DNA from: Massospora cicadina
Lineage: Eukaryota > Entomophthoromycota > Entomophthoromycetes > Entomophthorales > Entomophthoraceae
DNA: 64,000 nucleotides
Assembly (NCBI GenBank): GCA_022478985.1
Contig: JAKSZP010006609.1
Coordinates: 62,001 to 126,000, forward strand
Direction: 5' to 3'
Under the pieces are notes generated by a model. That model saw only the letters and a list, made by a program, of their open reading frames with translations, searched no databases and had not been told where the DNA came from. The position numbers and the translations under genes are program-made. Of the stretch, positions 22,641 to 33,428 are shown piece by piece (within the stretch, counting starts at the first letter, position 1; each line of letters starts with the position of its first letter).

Positions 22641-23132
22641 GCATACCACTATAATAATGTTGAAACTATCCTTGGATAAGAGTTAAGATAATACTTAACC
22701 CTTACAATGATCCTTGACCCCAAGTGAGAGCAAATAGAGATTCCCTTAGGTAGCTGAGTTTATTATCCTAGAAAAGGCATTTATCATTATATAGTTCTTT
22801 AAAATTAAAAAATAAAGAAATTTTTCTAAAGATATGTTTATTGAGAGATGACTGAGTAAGAACACAGAATTGAGTATATTTTATTCATTACTTTTTTATA
22901 GTATGTTAATAATAATTTCTTAGGCTTTTTAAATCTTATGAAATTATTAGTCTACAATAGTTGATAATTGTGATTTTAAAATAGGAGTAAATTATTAAGT
23001 TTTAGTTTAAAATATTTGATAATCAATGATTTAAGTAAAAGTGGCAATGCTCAACAGTTGCCATTATCCCAAATTTGAAAATCCTAATTCTAGACCTGAA
23101 GATCTGGTTTTGATTAAATTGATCTTTAAAAA
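22641..23132. other. A+T-rich non-coding sequence
   Basis: Nothing recognisable. It separates truncated F from the G LTR and may contain the decayed remainder of either. Confidence 0.35.
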
Positions 23133-23485
23133 TGACTAAAATTTAGTTCTCTTTTTATAGATTAATCTTGCATGCAAAATGGGCAAATTAATATGTTCAC
23201 TTGAGAATTACTCCATTTCAGAACCCCTATAAATAGGGGTTTTTTTCAAGGCCCATGTTAAAGGGAATCTGACAATAAGGCTGGTTCAATTATTAAGTAG
23301 TTCCAGATTTTGGAGCTTGGATTTGTCAGATCCCTCAAAAGTATAAAAGGACCTTGATTTATTAATAAACTTTGCCCCAATTGGGTGTCTTCTTCACTAA
23401 AATTATTATTATTAAAATTATTGTTTTGTTTGTATTAATTCTAATAATAACACTGTAATGGTCAGAAATATCCTGTAACATAACA
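23133..23485 (-). repeat. 3' LTR of element G
   Basis: Matches the solo LTR at 36229-36586 over its length (shared CCCCTATAAATAGGG, TCAGATCCCTCAAAA, ATTAATAAACTTTGCCCC). On the minus strand it begins TGTTATGTTACAGGAT directly after a polypurine tract (AAAGGGGGTGATG, revcomp of about 23486-23498) that follows the chromodomain, which sets its orientation. The far end near 23133 is approximate. Confidence 0.7.
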
Positions 23486-24648
23486 TCACCCCCTTTAAAA
23501 AATATTTCCTGATTTTCTCAGGACAATGGTGACAATCTTTAGCTGTTTGCCATGTAGATTCTTCAATGGGGTAATTCTTCCATTTGACCATAAATTTGTG
23601 TTGCCTCATATCAACTTACTGTCTACTATTTCTTCAACCTCATATTCAGTATTTTTACACAGCGCAGGTTGGAGGAGAAAAGCTTTTTCTAGAAGTTCCC
23701 CTTTAAACAACTTGAGTTGAGAAATATGGATAGTGTGATGTGCTCTTGATCCTTCTGGTAATGATAACTCAAAAGCCACTGGGTTTACTTGTTTAATCAC
23801 TTTTTATAGGCCAATCCATACAGGACCAAACTTGTTATATGCAACTTTGGTATTATAGTTCTGAGAGTAAATCAACACATAACTTCCCACTTTAATTCCA
23901 GAAATGTTACATCTTTTCTTGTCCGCCTTCTGTTTCTGGGATTTTGCTGCCTGATCCAAATGCTGCTTTTATTATTTTTTTAAAAACTTCCATAGACTTC
24001 TTGGCAATCTCATCTGCTGTTGGGTTATGACCTCCAACTGAAGGGTTCCAGTGGTCTGAATGAAATTAATAATTTGCAAAAAAGGGAGACATTACAATTG
24101 ACTCATGAACCAAGTTGCTGTATGAATATTGGGCTAATCCTAACCAATCCCAACAGTCTGTCTGACAGCCTGACACATATGAAGGTATTGTACAAGCATC
24201 TGATTTACTCTCTCTGTCTGACCATCCTATTGAGGATGATAGGCAGAGGATCAACAATTCTTGATCTGTAGGTTGTCCAGTAGATGGTTTTAAAATTTTA
24301 ATACAAACTGAGGTCCTTGATCAGAAATTATTTCCTCTGGTACTTCATGGTAAGAAAAAACTTTCTTTAGAACAAAGCCGCTGCTCCTTTGAAGTGATCT
24401 GGGTAGAACATGGAATGAACTCCATGTACTTGGTTAGTCAGTCAACCACAACCATTATAGCATCAAATCCTCTGGACTTGGGTAAATAAGATATAAAATC
24501 CACACTTGTGGGAGACCAAGGTTTGTGCGGTCTCTGCAAGGGCATTAGCTTCCCCACAGAAAGTTTGCACTGAGGCTTGAGATGAGCATAAGTCAGACAT
24601 TGATCACATAATCCTTAATCAATCTTACTATCCCAGGCTAGGAGTAGT
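23486..24648 (-). pseudogene. Integrase C-terminus and chromodomain, element G
   Basis: Minus-strand remnant of a second chromodomain-bearing family. Integrase core-like sequence lies near 24460-24070 and ends in MSPFFANY (24090-24067). Next is a basic helix. The GPY-type module (GPVWIGPYKVIKQ, then HTIHISQLKLF) is at about 23840-23720. The chromodomain follows: TEYEVEEIVDSKLI (about 23650-23609), then HKFMVKWKNYPIEESTW (about 23595-23545). Stops and one frame break are present. It is cut at 24648 by the LTR of C1, and I do not see the rest of G on the far side of C1. Confidence 0.8.
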
Positions 24649-25547
24649 TGTCAAGAGAGTTTCTATAACTCTCCAGTCCCCAGCGTGGTGGTGCAGGGAG
24701 CACAGGACCAACTCAAGGGAACCTGTTGTCAGTATTGTAAGAAGAATAGCCCCACAAAGGTTGCTTGAGATAAAGTGGCGTAGGGCAAGGGTGATTAACA
24801 CGGTGAACATTAATAGAGATCATACAATGAGCAAAACTTGGCTGCGTCTCAAAGAAAAATTCATATCCAAGCTTTGAACAGGACTAGAGTGCATGGGTGA
24901 CACGTTATGGAGGGAAACTGAGCACACAGAAATGTTTTGTTGCTGTTGTAAAGTTCAAGCATATAAATTGGGTAATGTGTCATAAGTCCTCCACAAAGAG
25001 GTCCATGCACAGGTTCTCCCAATTTCACATAATTTTTTTTAAAAACTGTAAATGAATGGAGTATTTTATTATAGGGAAGATGACCAACGAGAAAGGTTGG
25101 TCTCAAGAAAATATAATTAAGTCAACGTGGGGAAATTGGCAATCAGAGAAAGTGGTACTAAGCCTTGGTGCACCACTAAGAACGCTCCCATCCATCTTGG
25201 TAACATACTTTGAAATCAACTTTACTCAAGTGATCAGTTGAAGTTGAGCCCAACTCAAATTTGTAATTTCATAAATTGAATGGGTTGTAAACCCTTCGTC
25301 ACCAATTAACCAAATTAAGCTGTCATCATTCAGAGGATATATCATCCATTTAATGCAAGAGCCAAAACAAGGGGCTGGGCGTTATGTACCTCACTTTTAC
25401 CAACCTAGGCATACCTGGCCTGTACCCAGAGTTGGCCCAAGGTGTACATTAGATCAGTAAGGTCATGCAATTTGACCCTTTAAACCTCCTGCCGCCAAGT
25501 CTTATACTTGCTGTTAGTACCCATAATTAAGTCATGTAAACATGACA
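24649..25547 (-). repeat. 3' LTR of C1
   Basis: An 899-bp copy starting TGTCATGTTTACATGAC on the minus strand, after the purine tract GAGGAGAGG, and ending CTCTCTTGACA. The same LTR occurs at 32563-33428, 57050-57941 and 63113-64000. The short open frames inside it (for example 24810-24628) recur in the other LTR copies and are not genes. Confidence 0.85.
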
Positions 25548-25879
25548 TTGTCCTCTCCTCTTTTTTGGGCTCCGCCCCCTCCAGATGCATTTTCCAAGGA
25601 AAAGTTTTTGTGAGCAGGGGCCAACTTCATGGCAGTAATGGCTTGCTTGGACTTTGATCCTGTGGCCTCAGGGAAATTCTCATAGAAGGCTACAATTAGA
25701 TCATGGGCATGAGCGCAGTCATGCGCTAGGACCCAACTGTTATCCACTTCATAAAATGCCTTCCAGGATACAAGATACTCAAGTCTTCTTCTTACCTGAC
25801 AAGAGGCTACAATCTCCTCTACTTCCCACTCCAGTGCCCCATCCATGAGATAAGCCTTGGGAGTCTCTGGTGAGACCCT
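25548..25879 (-). pseudogene. Chromodomain and tail of C1
   Basis: Displaced 3' part of the C1 polyprotein, separated from integrase by two solo LTRs. It reads AYLMDGALEWEVEEIVASC, EYLVSWKAF and NSWV, a canonical chromodomain that would direct integration through histone marks. A basic tail then ends in a Gly-rich stretch and the polypurine tract. Its frame is open from 25885 to the LTR. The C3 copy at 5534-5850 shows the uninterrupted arrangement. Confidence 0.85.
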
Positions 25880-26381
25880 TGTCACGATTCTGATATGACT
25901 GGATGATAAGCTCTAAGTTATTATAGCAGAATGGGTAGGATCCGCCAATTTTAATACAAGTAATAATTATTTGAGCGCCTCAAGATGAGGCGATATTGGG
26001 TTATTGGGAAATTGCTCTGAATTAGGCTATTGTGAAATTAATGAATGAGAAATTGATGGAGCCAATAAGATATGGCAAATTAAATTACTAAGCTATAAAG
26101 GCTGTAGCATCCAAAGTCACTACAATATAGGCAAGATGAGATGATCAAGAGAGTTTGTTGTTAAGTAAGTTTAGAGTAAGTGGAATAGGAAGAATCCGCG
26201 ATATTAAGTATATTAATAAAAAAAGTTGTGAAAGCAAGTGCTCCATATTTATTTTAAATTTTTAATCTGTTATTTTGAGGGCAATGATCATCATATCATT
26301 GGTCCTGATTGCTCAGTGGGTCAAACCCTGTGCAAAATCCGCTGGCATATTTATTGAATACTGCCAATTTTATAAAAACCC
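25880..26381 (+). repeat. Solo LTR related to element B, nested in C1
   Basis: Starts TGTCACGATTCTGATATGAC, matching the B LTR start read on the minus strand from 52516 (TGTCAGGAAGTGGATATGAC). It ends with sequence matching the B LTR end (GATTGCTCAGTGGGTCAAAC and a CCCTGTGCAAA word). The middle is diverged. No internal retroelement sequence is attached. Confidence 0.7.
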
Positions 26382-27198
26382 TGTTGAATGGTTGACTGGA
26401 TCTAAATTGTCAGTTATTATAAACCAAAAATATCCTAAGTATATCCAAACTTGGGATTTGTGGCCTAGCGATTTCACTTAATTATATTTGACTATGATGA
26501 CATGGGCTCAAGGGCTTTGTTAATTGGGTCAGACCTAAAATTAAGTTTTGATTTAATGACTTGGCACGTGGGCTTTGTTGGTCTATGTCAAAATTAGTTT
26601 TTAATGTCAGTTGAGTTTTTGATTGGATTTATTACTAATTAGTGATATGAATCGCCTTGGTATGTGCTGCCAATTGCATGTGAAAAAGAATTGGTTCATC
26701 TATTTGCAGATGCATCTGAAATGCCATCTTGAAATGACGATGATGTTTACACTGACCTCAAGGCTGAGCATGATGCCCTGAGTCAAAGTATTTGTAGACG
26801 CTCTTAAAAACATTTTACATTTTTCTTTTGGCCAAGTGCCATTGAAAATGAGATGTCATGGGTAAGATGTGGTGAACATTGAACCCTATAGATTACCTTC
26901 AAGTTGATGCTAATAAAAAACATTCAACTAAAACAACTAGTTTATAATTTAACTTATAAACTTTTTGTGTTTAATACTTTACTTTGTATTAGTTGAGAAA
27001 TTACTTGGGATCAGTAAGATTAGGGCGGCATGCCATCATCCAAGTAACCACAGGGAATACAAATTTAGAGTACTACCAAGGAGCTATATGTTAAATTATA
27101 GTCACCATCTAGTCTATTGTCATCATTCAATAGATGTACAAAACTCCATTCCACTGCAGAAGAAGAACCAGCCCTCCAAAGAGAACCAAAATTCAACA
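26382..27198 (+). repeat. Solo LTR, family R, copy 1
   Basis: An 817-bp unit with inverted termini TGTTGAA and TTCAACA. It is homologous over its length to 58038-58922 (shared CTATGATGACATGGG, GGGCTTTGTTGGTCTATGTC, TTGGTATGTGCTGCCAATTG). It has no coding sequence and abuts the B-type solo LTR on its left. It interrupts C1 just before the chromodomain. Confidence 0.8.
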
Positions 27199-30100
27199 AG
27201 TGGCGCTCAAACAATTTAAGCTTGCTTTCATGGAACGCTAAAAAGATACAAAATGAGGAGGGAAGATCCAACTGGTATGATGCGTGGCCCACCTTTCTGA
27301 CAATGCAATGAGGCCCAATCCTCTTTGGTTCCAGTTTTTTACATGGTTGCTTGATTGGGATGTTTTTAGCATCTAGCATCACAAGATTTTTCTCTTGTAC
27401 GCTGGTCTAACTCATCTCTTACCATCATCATTCTCCTTGTAAGCCTGCATGGCTACATCTAAATTTGTGCTCACCTCCTGTTATACTTTCTTGATCATTT
27501 TTTCAAAGTCCACCACCGCTTCCACTTTGGATTCACAACTGGGCTCCATGTTAAAAGTGGGGTTGAAGCCATAATTAGCAAAGAAGGGGGAGCAACTGAC
27601 TGATATATGTTGAGTGTTGTTATAACTGAATTGGTCCATGGGGAGATGGGAAACCCAATCTGAATGATCTGTGGTGGTATAACACCGCAAGAACTGTTTG
27701 TGGCACTGGTTCACTAGTTCAGTCTGTTCATATGATTGGGGATGATAGGCAGTTGAATAGCAGGGGCAAATATGAAGAGTCTTAAACAACTCTTCCCAAA
27801 AAATGGAGGTAAATTGGGGTCCATTATTGCTATTTTTTTCTTGAGGGACCCCATGAAAAGCAAACACATGAGTGTCAAAAAGCCTTGCCATCTCAGCTGT
27901 GGTGACTGTGGTTCTGCAGGGAATAAAGTGGTCGAACTTTATAAAATGGTCCACCACCACCATGATGGCATCATAACCATCAGAAACAGGTACTTCCACA
28001 ATGAAATTCACTGATAGGGAAGTCCAGGGCCCTTCTACCTTTTGGACTGGCACCAATAACCCCACTAAATGTTGTCAATTTGATTTCATTTGATTGCAGA
28101 TCAGGCACTCTTTACAATACCATATCACCTTGGCAGGTAAACCCTTTTGATTGTAGTTGCATCAAATTAACTCCAAGGTCTTTGCTTACCCAGGATGATC
28201 AACGGTGATTCCGTCATGATGCTCCCAGATGACTTTCAGGCAAAGTGGTTCAGCAGAAACCCATAGGCGCCCTTGAAACCACACTATCTCATCCTTAGCA
28301 TGATAACCCCTGGTTAGATCCTCCAGATTCAGCGCACTCTTGTCAAGTACCATAGTATATTTGGCTGATAATGGCTGAGAAAGGGCCACCTTCCTTTACA
28401 TACTGCATTCCTCCGCATTTTCCAGAGGGGCGAGTGCTGGCCTGTTGGCTAGGGAGAGGGAAATTGAGACATGATCTTGTCTAATGAAATCATCAACTGG
28501 GTGTTATGAACCTCTACTCTTTCAGATCAGGAGCTAATGCAGGATTGCAGCTCAAAGCATCTGCCAAGCCATTCTCCTTGCCCTTGGTAAACTCATAAGA
28601 AATTTCATATTAGGTAAGGGTCTCTTGCCAATGGGTCTTCCACGGTGTTAGGACATGAGAAACGCGATAGTACAGTAAGTCATGGTGATCTGCACATACT
28701 CAGAAAGGTTGGGAAGAGCCATGCAAGTGATGATGCCAATATGTCAGTGCCTCCACCACTGCTAGTAATTCTTTGTCATAAACAGCATAGTTTACTCAGG
28801 TAAAGACATTATCCTAGAAAAATATCCCATTGGATGCTCTATACCATCTTTTCCTACTTGTAACAAGGCAGCTGCTATGGCAAAGTTGGAGGCATCAGTA
28901 GACACAATGAACTCCTTTGAAGGATTTACATGGTGAAGGATGGACGTGGACAACAGGGTGCACTTTAATGCTTGGAAAGAATTCTACAAAACGGGGGACC
29001 ACTAAAGCACTTTTGCAACACTATTTTTATATAAAGGGCGCTGCCACCTCAGAAAGGTTGGGTGTGAATTTCTTAAGGAACGTACATGTCCCCAAAAAAC
29101 TCCTCAATTCCTTTACTGAAGTGGGGGTGAGCCACTCACAAATTGCCTTCTCCTTGTCTGGAGTTATTATATATCCCTGGTCAAACACAACGTTTCCCAG
29201 AAAAGTGATCTGTGACTTAAAAATTTACACTTAATGATCTTCAGCGTAAATTGACTGCCTTTAACCACTCCACCACTTGCCAAAGGTGTACTGCATGGGA
29301 TTAATGATCAGGGGAAACACCAGAATATCATCCATGTAGGCAACCGCACATACCACAACAAGTTTCTAATTCAGCATCAATGTGGCGTTGAAAGATAGCA
29401 GGGGCATTCTTAAGCCCAAAGGGCATGACCCAAAACTGGAAAATCCCTTTTCTGGTATGGAATGCAGTTAACCACTACTGTCCCATCATAATCTGGATCT
29501 GATTGAACGCATCAAGGCAAGTTAGTTTGGAAAAGACTTTAGCCTTCTTTTTATAGCGCGCATTATGAGAATCCAAAAGTATGGGATGGAGGTCTGGTAC
29601 AGTAACATTGTTTAGGTTCCCATAATCTACACAAGGGCATAAAGTTCCATAAGCCTTCTCCACAAAGATAAGTGGGGAGTATACAGGGGAGGTATGCTGA
29701 AAAATGGCGCCTTTGGCTAACTGCTCCTTAACCCACACATCTAAAACCTCTTCCTCCTGGACAGTCAATGGGTAAATGAGGGAAGATATACGCATCATAT
29801 CCACAGTGAGCTTGAAATCACAATCAAATTCAGAATGATCAGGTAGTGCATTATCTGAAGCCATATCAAATGAAGATTCCAACCCCTCCAAACAGGAAAG
29901 TAGGGAAACCTCCACAGAGGGCTTCTGCATCAGGGCAAAAATGTAAGGGTAAATATTGGGCTACTGGGGCAAATTGCCCTGAAAGTTGACTTCAGCCAAA
30001 GGGATCACCAACTTGTGTCCATTTTTTAAAGTGAGGGTTAGGGTACTTTCTTCTAAGTTAATCCTGACATCAAACTTTTGCTACTACTCTACACCCAAAA

Positions 30101-30510
30101 TAATGGGGCATAAGAGGTTTTTGATAGCTTGGAAGTGGTCAGACAAATGATAGTTGCCAACTTGATAGTCTACTAAACCCCAATTTTCAGCGTTGGAATA
30201 CCTTGGGAAGCCCCTCCTTTAACCATAACACCCAATACGCAACTCAGTTCAAGGTAGTCAGCTAGGCTTTAGTCTATAAAATTTTCAGAGGCTCCAGTAT
30301 CCACAAAAATAGTGGTGCTAATTTTCCCTAGAGGGGATGAAAGGGTAGAAGTAAGTAAAAAATAACCCAAATAGTTTTTATTTAAAGCAGAGAACGCCAG
30401 CACTTCACCAACAAACTCTTCATCTGGCATTAACATGTCTCCCTGATATGTTTTTGAATCATAAAATGGAAAGAGATAATTGCCCAATCTTAATACTGAG
30501 ACCATATATA
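27199..30510 (-). pseudogene. C1 pol: protease, RT, RNase H, integrase
   Basis: Polyprotein remnant reading leftward. Protease: IFVDTGASENFID near 30310-30270, and CPIILGVEWQQKFDV near 30110-30065. Reverse transcriptase begins at about 29790 (YPLTVQEEEVLDVWVKEQL, YSPLIFVEK, CPCVDYGNLN) and continues in decayed form to about 29240, with a YMDDI-like site near 29340. RNase H is degraded (28900-28550). Integrase: zinc-region remnant 28390-28190; core 28065-27481 with the first acidic site near VVVDHFIKF and the glutamine-rich [15 protein letters not shown] block; then ISVSCSPFFANYGFNP. The GPY-type module VGHASYQLDLPSSF is at 27295-27255. At least ten stops or frame changes make it non-functional. 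Confidence 0.85.
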
Positions 30511-31943
30511 TGTCATAAAAATGGCAGAAAAATTTTAGACTAGCCTGCCAGTTGGGATGCATGAGCACCCAAAAAGCAAGCCAGAATGCCAGAGGCATTG
30601 TCGCATGTATGACGTTGTATGGAGCCGCAAATTGGAAAATGATAAATTGTTGATGTAGGGCAACTGTGAATAGCAGCCCAAAAACAAACTAAATGGAGAC
30701 AAACCCAGACCCTGGGGGTCTTGATTCAGGGGATTGTACCACTGGAATAGTTTCTATGGGGTTGCCAGTGGGTGAGTTCAATAAAACTGTGGAGACAAGG
30801 GGCGGATACTTGCTTGGAAATGGTGGATGTAAGGCCACAAGATCCCAGTATATTGATGGTGTATAGTCAAAATAAGGGGATTGAATTGCCAGAAGTATCT
30901 AGCTTGCTAAATCCAGTTGACGATGGTGGGAGTCATAGTAATCATCAATACTGGTAAAGCCCATCTGGTATAGGAACCAACAGGCCACCAGAGTAATGCC
31001 ATTGGGGATATGGCCACAAGGATATCAATGTGTAAGAAATTGATAGTTTTAGCGGCAGAATTTTATTTGAAAGGAAAGTGAAGAAAATCAATCAACAATT
31101 TTCTCAGTGTGATGCAACTGATTAAATAGTGGTTGATTGATGCGGGAACAAGCAGGGATTGGGTCCCTCAAGTTTGACCTAACCAGCGAATTTTTTGGGG
31201 AAGGGGGCAGATAAGCTCAATTGAAACCAACATCAAATGATTTGGCGGCAGGCCAAGTCACTGTCAGTTCAACCTCAAACGCCTAAACTGAGGCTTGACT
31301 GCATTTCTGGTGGTTGGCGCGATGCCATCTGACCTGACAAGCAATGGGAATTCCCCAGGGCCACCCCATGTAGGGGCAATCCCACTTGGTTGGAAACAGG
31401 TTCAAGATGCCCAACCCACCTGTGCCTGGTCGCTGGGCCATTCAATTGGTCAAAAGAGTTGCAGCAGCTGCAACTCCTGATTTTCCAGATGTTAGCTTCA
31501 AACTATTATCAGTGGTTCCTGATGATACTACCTGCACGTTAGAGATTATCCCCAACAATTTTGAAAGGGGTTAGTTTTGATGATCGCACTGCTGGCCAAA
31601 TCAAAACTGTTGGCAATTCCAGCCAAAAATTTAATCTTTATCCTTTTTTTGATTATGAGGTTTCTGATCGTCAGGCTTGATTTCCATCGCTTTTGGATCA
31701 AATGACTTCAATTTGGTGATCTCAGCGCAGATTTCCATGATCTGGCAGACAAGTTCATCTGAGGTGAATGTGGGCACTGGGGGAGGAATCTGAAGAGGGA
31801 GAGCTGTTACCCAGCGCTCATCTACCATGTGGGCAAGGTCACCCTGGGTAACGAGGGGTAAAGCCACCCTCTTCAGACCCTTTTTTCTTGAAAATTGGAA
31901 GATCACCCAATCCATGCACAGGGGATGTTCTCAGGGACTTACA
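30511..31943 (+). mobile_element. 1,433-bp TG...CA-bounded insertion in C1 Gag region
   Basis: Comparison with C2 (62480-62510), where the sequence is continuous, shows an extra 1,433 bp in C1. It starts TGTCATAAAAATGG and ends GGGACTTACA, with ATAT repeated on both sides (30507-30510, 31944-31947), as in an LTR-type insertion. It has no recognisable protein. The best open frames are 31915-31631 on the minus strand (Pro- and Lys-rich, ITKLKSFDPKAMEI) and 31386-31574 on the plus strand. It could be a long solo LTR or a small non-autonomous element. Confidence 0.6.
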
Positions 31944-32562
31944 ATATCCCACCATATCTTCCAAAGTGGCAATAAACATCTTTATATTGTAAACGTAGTT
32001 CCTTTTTAACCTCCTGAGTGCTGTGGATCATGGTAGAGGTCAAGCGGGGGTTCTCTGGGGTAATTTGATACACAGGAGTGGGTTCCTTATCTGATCCATA
32101 AGAGAGTAAATATGTATCAGAGAGTATATGGTATTTTCATTTTAAATGCATTTTTAAATGTGAATGACCCTATCTCCTTTACAGCAACCAGTTGTCCAAC
32201 ATTATCCAAGGACATCACCTCCAGGCTCATTGATGAGGATTCTGCTGGCACTGTCTGAATGTGGTACTAAAGTAAACCCCATTTTTTAAAATCAATTTTA
32301 TTATTTTTAGTGGAAAGTTGGTGAATCTTAACTCCTGGACTGTGCAGCATCTTTATCGACCAGGTATGAGCAAGAAGGGTGGGTACTTCCCAGTTGGAGG
32401 CAGCAAAAATAATGCCAAGATGCTCTAACCTTTTGGAAAAAGAGGAAACAGTAGTGAGGCATATCAAAGATGAAGTCAAATGCTGGTGCACACTGTTTGC
32501 ACTTTATGAAAGGCCCACACAGAAAAGGTTTGTGCATGTAAAGAAAATGGTTGGTCAACTAA
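31944..32562 (-). pseudogene. C1 5' internal region, Gag remnant
   Basis: Internal sequence between 5' LTR and protease. Its homologue in C2 is 62500-63112. The readable protein begins MTNHFLYMHKPFLCGPFIK (or, in another frame, LVDQPFSLHAQTF, matching C2 MTLNDQLLYLLCTKF). It is Cys- and aromatic-rich and unlike a standard capsid, then decays. I cannot tell whether this is real Gag or leader sequence. Confidence 0.4.
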
Positions 32563-33428
32563 TGTAAGGAGAGTGTCTATAACTCTTCTGTTCACAGCAT
32601 GGAGGCGCACAGTGCACAGGGCCAAGACTAGAAAGCTAGTTGCAAGTATCAAAGTTACTAGGACCCAGCAGAGAGTGCTTGGGCTATAATAACATAGAGC
32701 AAATATAGCTATCATTAAAGGAAATAACCAGAATGTAAAACTATGGTGCTCATAGTGGAAGGGTATAGGTGCCCTAGGTTGGAGGGAACCTGGGTGACCC
32801 AATGGTGCATGGAAGGATAGATTTGTTATAATTATAATTAAATGGTTAATGTTGCATGAGACCTCCATGAAGAGGTCCGCGCACAGGATAGACCAAGATA
32901 GCATAAATATATAAAAACAGTGTACTTAGTGAGGTGGTTTAATATGAGGGAGAAGTTGATCAGCAGGAAAGATTGGTCTTGACATGAGGAATTTAAGGAA
33001 TTTCAGGCAAACAAACAATTGAGAGAAGCAGGTATAAGCCAAGGTGCACCAATAGGTGCACACTTCCATCAGGCAAGACACTGTATTTGGTAATCAACTG
33101 ACTTGGGTAATTTATTATAAAATTGGCTGACCCGAGCTGGAAAGTTCAAAAACCAAATGAGTTTTAAAACCCCATTTACCTACAAACTGAAGCAAAGCAT
33201 TTTTATTTAACAAAAAGCTGGTTCATTTTATCGCACCTGCTATTATGCAGGGCCAAACTTCTCTAGAATCCCTGGGACCAACCTGGGCATACCTCACCTC
33301 AACCCAGCGTTGATCCAAGGTATACTTGAGATCAGGGAGGCCAGTCAACTTCACCTTCTTGGCCTCCTGATATGCAGCTTTGTCCCTTGGATTGGTCCCC
33401 ATGAATATGTCATTTTCCGCCCATGACA
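32563..33428 (-). repeat. 5' LTR of C1
   Basis: An 866-bp copy of the C LTR, starting TGTCATGGGCGGAAAATGAC at 33428 and ending CTCTCCTTACA at 32563. It is noticeably diverged from the 3' LTR, so C1 is old. No TGG-type primer-binding site follows; the adjacent sequence is TTAGTTGACCAACC. Confidence 0.85.

Larger units (their letters stand above)
24649..33428 (-). mobile_element. Chromodomain LTR retrotransposon C1 with nested insertions
   Basis: Near-complete Ty3-type element on the minus strand: 5' LTR 32563-33428, Gag-side region, protease-RT-RNase H-integrase, chromodomain, polypurine tract and 3' LTR 24649-25547. Three insertions interrupt it: 25880-26381 and 26382-27198 between integrase and chromodomain, and 30511-31943 in the gag-protease junction. 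Without these it would be about 6 kb. LTR termini are TGTCATG and ...TGACA or TTACA. Flanking five-base sequences do not match, so no target duplication is visible. C2 (57050-64000) and C3 (3250-5945) are relatives. Confidence 0.85.
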
